Shown here one piece after another: positions 6,191 to 9,848 of a stretch of 9,848 nt of DNA; within the stretch, counting starts at the first letter, position 1, and every line of letters begins with the position of its first letter. Where the stretch lies: positions 1 through 9,848 of the forward strand of contig DXVZ01000127.1 of NCBI GenBank assembly GCA_019417125.1. The letters run 5' to 3'. The notes beneath the pieces were generated by a model. That model had not been told where the DNA came from. It saw only the letters and a list, made by a program, of their open reading frames with translations, and did not search any database. The DNA comes from Phascolarctobacterium sp. (lineage in GTDB: Bacteria; Bacillota; Negativicutes; Acidaminococcales; Acidaminococcaceae). Position numbers and translations under genes: made by a program.

Positions 6191-6492
6191 TTTGTGCCAT
6201 CTCCTGTATCATCAATAACATCCGGTACGCCGTCGCCATCCTTGTCAGCAAAGGCTTTCGCTACAAATGTCACGGCAGCAATAAACTGTGCTCCTACAAG
6301 TACCGTCAAAAAGTTAATCATCACCGGCACGTCGGCGCGTCCTGTATCATACCAGTTGTAAAGCCAACCGGCGTTAATAAGCAGTATTTCCAGCACCAGC
6401 AATGCGGCAAAAATAACTAATACCCACAGCGGCGCATCCGTGGGTATGTTGGCAGTAGTTTTTATAAGCAGGCCTTTTAACTTTTCAAGCAT
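6187..6492 (-). CDS. Phage holin, two membrane segments, acidic Asp/Gly-rich tail
   Basis: The ATG at 6492 is preferred over the longer frame start at 6543 because it has AGGAG 7 bases upstream, giving 101 residues. Membrane segments lie at about 22-42 (PLWVLVIFAALLVLEILLI) and 55-78 (VPVMINFLTVLVGAQFIAAV). The tail DKDGDGVPDVIDD (83-95) looks like a calcium-binding Asp-rich loop of the dockerin/EF-hand or thrombospondin-3 kind. The size, topology and place directly before the endolysin identify it as a holin, which forms the membrane lesions that release the amidase. It overlaps the upstream gene by 8 bases (ATGCTTGA). Confidence 0.82.
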   Translation of the reverse strand: MLEKLKGLLIKTTANIPTDAPLWVLVIFAALLVLEILLINAGWLYNWYDTGRADVPVMINFLTVLVGAQFIAAVTFVAKAFADKDGDGVPDVIDDTGDGTK

Positions 6493-6814
6493 TTTGCACT
6501 TCTCCTTTGCCTGTTGCCACCGGATGCTGCTGCGCCTGTTCATACATTATCTTTATTGCGCCGTTACCACCCAGTACATGATATGCTTTGTACATATCGT
6601 TAAGATTTTCAAGGTTATATACTTCAATGTATCCTTTTTCATCTGCCCTGTGGCAGATATGGATAATTTCCGTACGCAGCAGGCTGCGGATAGCGTCATC
6701 ACGAGCTTCCGCGCGGGCATCATATTTTTTATACAATCCCCACGCTACCTTAAAAATGCCAAGTTGTACAGCAAGGCTTAATAGTTCCGCCCAGTGCTCT
6801 GTTATAAATTCCAA
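6485..6814 (-). CDS. Conserved phage protein of the lysis cassette, 109 aa
   Basis: The start is TTG at 6814, 7 bases from a GGGGAG ribosome site. The N-terminus holds a moderately hydrophobic helix (LLSLAVQLGIFKVAWGLY, 11-28) that may attach it to the membrane. A soluble region follows, with AIRSLLRTEIIHICHRADEKGYIEVYNLENLNDMYKAY broken here only for description, then HVLGGNGAIK. This LLR...KGYI...MY.AY..LGGNG pattern is common in small proteins encoded just before holins in phages of Firmicutes. Its job is not known to me; a holin-related role is inferred from position. It lies 3 bases after the DUF3789-like gene and overlaps the holin. Confidence 0.75.
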   Translation of the reverse strand: MEFITEHWAELLSLAVQLGIFKVAWGLYKKYDARAEARDDAIRSLLRTEIIHICHRADEKGYIEVYNLENLNDMYKAYHVLGGNGAIKIMYEQAQQHPVATGKGEVQNA

Positions 6815-6817
6815 TTA

Positions 6818-6913
6818 CTATCTCCCCTTATCTGCGTTTGCACCCATAAAAAACATAATTGCCAGCACGGTTATTACCATACCTGCAATATAACCAAGGA
6901 TAAAATCAATCAA
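6818..6913 (-). CDS. DUF3789-like phage mini-protein, 31 aa
   Basis: The start is TTG at 6913, behind a near-perfect ribosome site (AAAGGAGGTGG, 4-8 bases away); the longer open frame has no such site. The product begins with a single membrane helix (DFILGYIAGMVITVLAIMFF) and ends with a short charged tail (GANADKGR). Size and layout match the DUF3789 mini-proteins often found in phage lysis regions. Function is unknown. It opens the lysis operon. Confidence 0.65.
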   Translation of the reverse strand: MIDFILGYIAGMVITVLAIMFFMGANADKGR

Positions 6914-6938
6914 TTTAACCACCTCCTTTAACAGAAAA

Positions 6939-6963
6939 GCTCCTATACTATTAGCATAGGAGC
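6939..6963. promoter_or_regulatory. Hairpin covering the recombinase ribosome site
   Basis: A perfect 8-bp stem (GCTCCTAT 6939-6946 with ATAGGAGC 6956-6963) has a 9-base loop. On the + strand the right arm contains AGGAG, the ribosome site of the recombinase gene. On the - strand the hairpin is followed by TTTTCTG, so it could also act as a weak terminator or attenuator ahead of the lysis genes. Confidence 0.6.
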
Positions 6964-6971
6964 GTGAAAAA

Positions 6972-8015
6972 ATGAAAAAACGTATGAAACTGCCTAATAA
7001 TTTTGGAAGCATTATTAAGTTACCTGGCCGTAGGAGGAAGCCGTGGGCCGTGCGTAAAAAGATTGATGGTCATTATAGATACCTCGGTTATTTTGAAAAC
7101 TACGAAAAAGCTCTGACATTTTTAGTCGAATACAATAAAGACCCGTCTGTATATGCGCCCAGCCTTATCACCTTTGCTGAAATCTACCAGCAGGAAATGA
7201 CCGAACGCTGCAAAAAGATACAGCCCGTTACTGCGCGAAGCTACCGCACAGCATTTAATAATTGTACTGTTCTACACAACCGTAAATTTTTAAGCCTTAA
7301 AGTTGCAGACCTGCAAGGCGTAATAAATGCTTTGTCAGAACGTGGCGTAGGCCAGCCTGAACAGAAGAAGGTACGCCAGCTATTCCATAACCTTTATGCG
7401 TATGCGGTTAAATACCAACTTATCTCTCAAACTGCCGATATATCGCACTTTGTAGATGTTGACAAGTACAAGCCGAAAGTTATTAAAACGCCATTTAATA
7501 CACGCCAGTTAAACCGTGTCAGAGCTTTAGCCAATACATCAGACCCACTTGCACCTTGGGCAACCGCTGTTCTGATGATGTGCTATGCCGGTACAAGGCC
7601 ATCTGAATTTTTGCGTATCAAAAAATCTGACGTTAAGCTAAAATCCAGATTGTTTACCGTCGGCAAAAGCAAAACAGCAGCAGGCGAAAACAGGATTATT
7701 CCTATCAGCTTAAAAACATTACCTTATTTTGAGGCGTGGATGGCAAAGCCCGGCGCCATGCTTATCACCGATGATGACGGGAAGAGCGTAAGTTACAACC
7801 GCTTTGCAAGACGTTTTCGCAAGGTAATGATTGCCGCGAACTGCAAACATACGCCACACGAATGCCGTCATACAACAGCTACTAATTTTAATAACAAAGG
7901 TGCAAACCAAGTCGCTGTAAAACGCATTTTAGGCCACGCCGATAAAGATGTTACTACCGGCATTTACACGCACAAGGACATCCGACAACTAAAAAAGGCA
8001 GTAGACTTATTATAA
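6972..8015 (+). CDS. Tyrosine recombinase, candidate shufflon invertase or integrase
   Basis: The 347-residue protein is a complete tyrosine recombinase. It has an N-terminal arm-binding-like region (GSIIKLPGRRRKPWAVR, GHYRYLGYF), a core-binding SAM-like domain (about 65-155) and a catalytic domain (about 175-347). The catalytic set is intact: Arg209 (AGTRPSE), Lys234 (GKSKT), His296 and Arg299 (HECRH), His322 (LGHAD) and the nucleophile Tyr332 (IYTH). The gene points against the late genes on both sides and sits about 1 kb from the first inversion site but about 3 kb from attL, with lysis genes in between. I infer it is more likely the inversion enzyme for the tail-fibre cassettes than the prophage integrase, though it could be either or both. 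Its start has AGGAG 9 bases upstream, in a hairpin. Confidence 0.93.
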   Translation: MKKRMKLPNNFGSIIKLPGRRRKPWAVRKKIDGHYRYLGYFENYEKALTFLVEYNKDPSVYAPSLITFAEIYQQEMTERCKKIQPVTARSYRTAFNNCTVLHNRKFLSLKVADLQGVINALSERGVGQPEQKKVRQLFHNLYAYAVKYQLISQTADISHFVDVDKYKPKVIKTPFNTRQLNRVRALANTSDPLAPWATAVLMMCYAGTRPSEFLRIKKSDVKLKSRLFTVGKSKTAAGENRIIPISLKTLPYFEAWMAKPGAMLITDDDGKSVSYNRFARRFRKVMIAANCKHTPHECRHTTATNFNNKGANQVAVKRILGHADKDVTTGIYTHKDIRQLKKAVDLL

Positions 8016-8312
8016 CAGCGTGTAACTAATTTGTAGCAAATAACATATTTTTAAATCCTGTTAACCTGCATAATAACCGGTTACATCGCGTAACCCTTTT
8101 GTCACCCTTTAGTTTTCATATAGCAAAATGCTGTAAGTGCAGTGTTTATGCGCTTTTTAAACATTTCCTGGTAATTCTGCTACCAAAAATTTGCAAAAAC
8201 CGTTTACAGAGCATTTATGCGTATGATTTTGCAAACGCCCTGTTTATGCGATTTTACAGCCATAACATAAAAACCAGCGCAAAAATGCGTTGCTCTCCGT
8301 TTTTAACAATTT
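8016..8312. other. Gap of about 300 bases without a gene; short repeats
   Basis: This AT-rich gap lies between the converging recombinase and DUF4376 genes. It contains TTTATGCG three times in one orientation (8145-8152, 8214-8221, 8243-8250) and a short CGCA-AAAA-TGCG dyad near 8278-8291. Small open frames here look like chance. The repeats may be recombinase or regulator sites; nothing proves it. Confidence 0.45.
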
Positions 8313-8996
8313 TTAAAGCTGATTTATTTGTGCAGCTATATCAATTTCAGTATCAAAGGTAACTGCTTCAACGGCTTCTTTATCAGTTAATCCTTCAATA
8401 TAAACCTTTAATGCAGCATACTGCATGTGCAGGTTATTGCTGCGGTCTGCTGCTAAAGTGTCAATTTGGTCAATATCGGCAATGGTCAGCGCCTGTATCT
8501 CACTGTCCGCGTCTATCCACGGTTGATTATCCAGCTCTCTTACGGTAATGCGCGTGCGTGCTTTATCCAGTTTAAAGGCTGATTTTAAATCATAATCATA
8601 ACTTGCACCGTTATATTCTATTGGCAACTGTTCGCGGCGGTCACGTTCAGCTTTCAGTTCAGCTATTTTTGCACTCTTAACATCCTCCATCGTTTGCTCC
8701 GGCGGAGTAAGTGTTGCACCTTCCGGTAACGGGCCGATTTCTTTTACCTCGCGTCCAGGAGTACCGTATGTATCACCCGGCAGCCAATATTCTTTTTTGC
8801 GGTAATCTTCTACCGCTACCCACGTCCCGCCTTGCCATTTATAAGCAATGTTTTCTTGCGGTGCAGGCGGAGCTACTTCTACGCAATCACTTGGGATATT
8901 CCATGCGCCGGATGCTGATTTATCGCTGACATCTAAAATCAAAGTCCCTTTATAAATTTTTTTGTCGTCAAATTGATATACTTTTTTAGTTTCCAT
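8313..8996 (-). CDS. Phage tail-fibre assembly-type protein, DUF4376 domain
   Basis: The 227-residue protein starts at ATG 8996 with AGGAAG 6 bases upstream. The N-terminal half (about 1-100) has tail-fibre-assembly-like features: WQGGTWVAVEDY, EYWLPGDTYGTPGREV and GPLPEGATLTPPE. A charged helix follows at about 105-122. The C-terminal half (about 125-225) matches DUF4376: a PIEYNGASYDYD strand, then arginine-rich and Asp-rich helices ending in VTFDTEI. Such proteins are encoded directly after tail-fibre genes and help fold or attach the fibre. Here it is the fixed gene next to the variable C-terminal cassettes, and it implies that the fibre gene itself is read on the minus strand from the right. 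Confidence 0.85.
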   Translation of the reverse strand: METKKVYQFDDKKIYKGTLILDVSDKSASGAWNIPSDCVEVAPPAPQENIAYKWQGGTWVAVEDYRKKEYWLPGDTYGTPGREVKEIGPLPEGATLTPPEQTMEDVKSAKIAELKAERDRREQLPIEYNGASYDYDLKSAFKLDKARTRITVRELDNQPWIDADSEIQALTIADIDQIDTLAADRSNNLHMQYAALKVYIEGLTDKEAVEAVTFDTEIDIAAQINQL

Positions 8997-9022
8997 TTTT
9001 ATCTTCCTTTCTGTTTTTAATT

Positions 9023-9034
9023 AAAGGTGGAGAT
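9023..9034 (+). repeat. Inversion site 1
   Basis: AAAGGTGGAGAT in plus orientation begins cassette 1. It encodes Lys-Gly-Gly-Asp in frame and lies 26 bases before the start of the DUF4376 gene on the other strand. Confidence 0.75.
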
Positions 9035-9271
9035 AACACTAACGTAAAGCAACCAGGATTACCAAATATTACTGGCAGGGTAACGTCAACCGATAATCCT
9101 GGGCAGGCTAATGGCGCATTTTACGGAGTTAGTGGTGGCTATTGCGCTACTGACGGTTGGGAAAATAGGTCGTCAATATCCATGGACGCAAGCCGTTCTT
9201 CCGCTATTTACGGCGCAAGTGATACGGTACAACCTCCTGCCATTTGCAGTATAATTCAATTAAAATTTTAA
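9023..9271 (+). CDS. Tail-fibre C-terminal cassette 1 (inverted, silent)
   Basis: This is a partial gene without its own start. From the crossover site the frame reads KGGDNTNV, GLPNITG, GAFYGVSGGY, then MDASRSSAIYG and TVQPPAICSIIQLKF before TAA (82 residues). The LPNI-G entry and DAS...IYG...TVQPP...KF ending are shared with the two other cassettes while the middle differs. The ending resembles Mu-type tail-fibre tips. It points opposite to the tail-fibre assembly gene, so in this state it cannot be joined to the fibre. Its stop overlaps that of cassette 2 in a shared TTAA. Confidence 0.85.
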   Translation, partial: KGGDNTNVKQPGLPNITGRVTSTDNPGQANGAFYGVSGGYCATDGWENRSSISMDASRSSAIYGASDTVQPPAICSIIQLKF

Positions 9272-9537
9272 AATTTAAACTGAAATGTTTGCTGTAACGT
9301 TGGTGGTTGTACGGTATTACAATTCTCTTTATAAATAGAATTGCTTTTAGATGCATCAAACCTATAAATAAAATGAACACCGGAGGTACCGGTTTGTAAA
9401 TTTCCACCGCTACCATAAGTTATACCCTGATAAACGCCTTTTCCTGCTACAAAGTTTGTAACCATATTGTTTTGCTCATATCGACCAACTATGTTAGGTA
9501 TAGCCGGCGAAAGTATAGAAATATAATCCCCACCTTT
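9268..9537 (-). CDS. Tail-fibre C-terminal cassette 2
   Basis: The frame starts at the crossover site as KGGDYISIL and continues with AIPNIVGRY, VYQGITYGSGG, HFIYRFDASKSNSIYK and NTVQPPTLQQTFQFKF to TAA, 89 residues. It has no ribosome site and is expected to be translated only when joined to a constant fibre part. It lies tail-to-tail with cassette 1 between inverted sites 1 and 2, so inversion of that segment would swap the two. Its site begins 9 bases after the stop of cassette 3. Confidence 0.85.
   Translation of the reverse strand, partial: KGGDYISILSPAIPNIVGRYEQNNMVTNFVAGKGVYQGITYGSGGNLQTGTSGVHFIYRFDASKSNSIYKENCNTVQPPTLQQTFQFKF
9526..9537 (-). repeat. Inversion site 2 (one-base variant)
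   Basis: AAAGGTGGGGAT in minus orientation begins cassette 2. It differs from site 1 by A to G at position 9, which keeps Lys-Gly-Gly-Asp. Confidence 0.72.
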
Positions 9538-9546
9538 GATGGACAG

Positions 9547-9807
9547 TTAAAATTTGATTTGATAGATTAGTTGTATAGCTGGTGGTTGAACCGTAGTAGA
9601 ATTACCATACAAGAAATTATAAGCTGATGCATCTATTGACAAACCAGCATACCATCCTTCATGTTGGTCCCCATTATATGCAGTACCCTTTATTTTACCG
9701 GTAATAAAAGCTCCCGAATAAGAACCTCCTCGTACACTTTGATTCCAATAATCGCCCTGAATATTAGGTAGACCAGCGGCTAACAAACTCAAGCAATCTC
9801 CACCTTG
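9547..9807 (-). CDS. Tail-fibre C-terminal cassette 3
   Basis: From its crossover site the frame reads QGGDCLSLL, AGLPNIQGDYW, GGSYSGAFITG, LSIDASAYNFLYG and TTVQPPAIQLIYQIKF to TAA, 86 residues. Upstream on the minus strand this frame meets a stop 8 codons before the site (TGA CGG CAA region, about 9820), so it is not connected to a fibre body in the present arrangement. It has the same orientation as cassette 2, in tandem. The central Gly/Ser/Tyr-rich part is unlike the other cassettes. Confidence 0.85.
   Translation of the reverse strand, partial: QGGDCLSLLAAGLPNIQGDYWNQSVRGGSYSGAFITGKIKGTAYNGDQHEGWYAGLSIDASAYNFLYGNSTTVQPPAIQLIYQIKF
9796..9807 (-). repeat. Inversion site 3 (one-base variant)
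   Basis: CAAGGTGGAGAT in minus orientation begins cassette 3. The first base is C, giving Gln-Gly-Gly-Asp. It forms a perfect 12-bp inverted repeat (9795-9806 with 9823-9834) with site 4. Confidence 0.72.
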
Positions 9808-9821
9808 GTGCGTTTGCCGTC

Positions 9822-9833
9822 AAAGGTGGAGAT
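9822..9833 (+). repeat. Inversion site 4
   Basis: AAAGGTGGAGAT in plus orientation, identical to site 1, begins cassette 4. Only 14 bases separate it from site 3. Confidence 0.75.
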
Positions 9834-9848
9834 TTAACGGCAGTATTG
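9822..9848 (+). CDS. Start of tail-fibre C-terminal cassette 4, cut by window end
   Basis: After the site the plus strand reads KGGDLTAVL in frame to the window edge. It has the same entry as the other cassettes and the opposite orientation to cassette 3. Too short to say more. Confidence 0.55.

Larger units (their letters stand above)
9023..9848. mobile_element. Shufflon-like multi-cassette tail-fibre inversion region (partial)
   Basis: Four short sites in +, -, -, + order delimit at least three segments carrying alternative fibre C-termini, all entering in the same reading phase. Sites 1/2 and 3/4 are inverted pairs; sites 2/3 are direct. The known parallels are the Rci shufflon of IncI plasmids and the Mu/P1 fibre inversion regions. 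The constant fibre part and probably further cassettes lie to the right. Confidence 0.8.

Noticed and set aside
8145..8250. CRISPR array
   Set aside because: The repeats are only 8 bases with unequal spacing (69 and 29), far from CRISPR structure.
8099..8362. 87-codon plus-strand frame after the recombinase
   Set aside because: No ribosome site, unusual Phe/Cys/Tyr composition, and it runs into the antisense of the DUF4376 gene.
9204..9792. Independent short minus-strand genes starting at internal ATG or TTG codons
   Set aside because: They lack ribosome sites, and each frame continues upstream to an inversion site, so they are fibre cassettes rather than separate genes.
9023..9848. Diversity-generating retroelement acting on the fibre tips
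   Set aside because: The cassettes differ over their whole centre and in length, not at adenine positions of a template, and no reverse transcriptase or template repeat is visible in the window.

Overview
The window looks like the left end of a prophage inserted in a bacterial chromosome of moderate GC content. The host is probably a Firmicute, and an outer-membrane-bearing class such as Negativicutes is my guess. That guess rests on the ACT/UPF0210/nth gene order, strong AGGAGG-type ribosome sites and a spanin-like phage lysis pair, which only makes sense in a cell with an outer membrane. The assignment is inference, not proof.

Bases 1-4011 are host DNA. They hold the 3' part of a DUF4127 gene (+), a terminator shared by two convergent genes, then a minus-strand operon (ACT-domain protein, UPF0210 protein, endonuclease III) with its own promoter. 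After that comes the 3' third of a ComM/YifB Mg-chelatase-like gene. The comM reading frame stops abruptly at 4011/4012, inside the codons of its Cys-Pro-Cys-Gly motif, so this is very probably the prophage attachment junction.

Bases 4012-9848 are prophage. The left edge holds an AT-rich gene with two helix-turn-helix stretches (+) and a deletion remnant of a Y-family DNA polymerase, whose LexA-like operator and downstream small gene survive. Next is a minus-strand lysis cassette, read from right to left: a DUF3789-like mini-protein, a 109-aa lysis-associated protein, a holin, an amidase endolysin, a 32-aa membrane peptide and two proteins read in overlapping frames from the same DNA, ending at a strong terminator. 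A tyrosine recombinase gene points the other way at 6972-8015. To its right is a DUF4376 tail-fibre assembly gene (-).

The most interesting part is 9023-9848. Four copies of a 12-bp site, in both orientations, each start an alternative tail-fibre C-terminus in frame (Lys/Gln-Gly-Gly-Asp): one on +, two on -, and a fourth on + that runs off the window. This is the layout of a multi-segment DNA inversion switch (shufflon) for receptor-binding tips. The nearby recombinase, which is about 3 kb from the attachment junction, is the natural candidate for the enzyme that shuffles it. The constant part of the fibre gene must lie beyond 9848.
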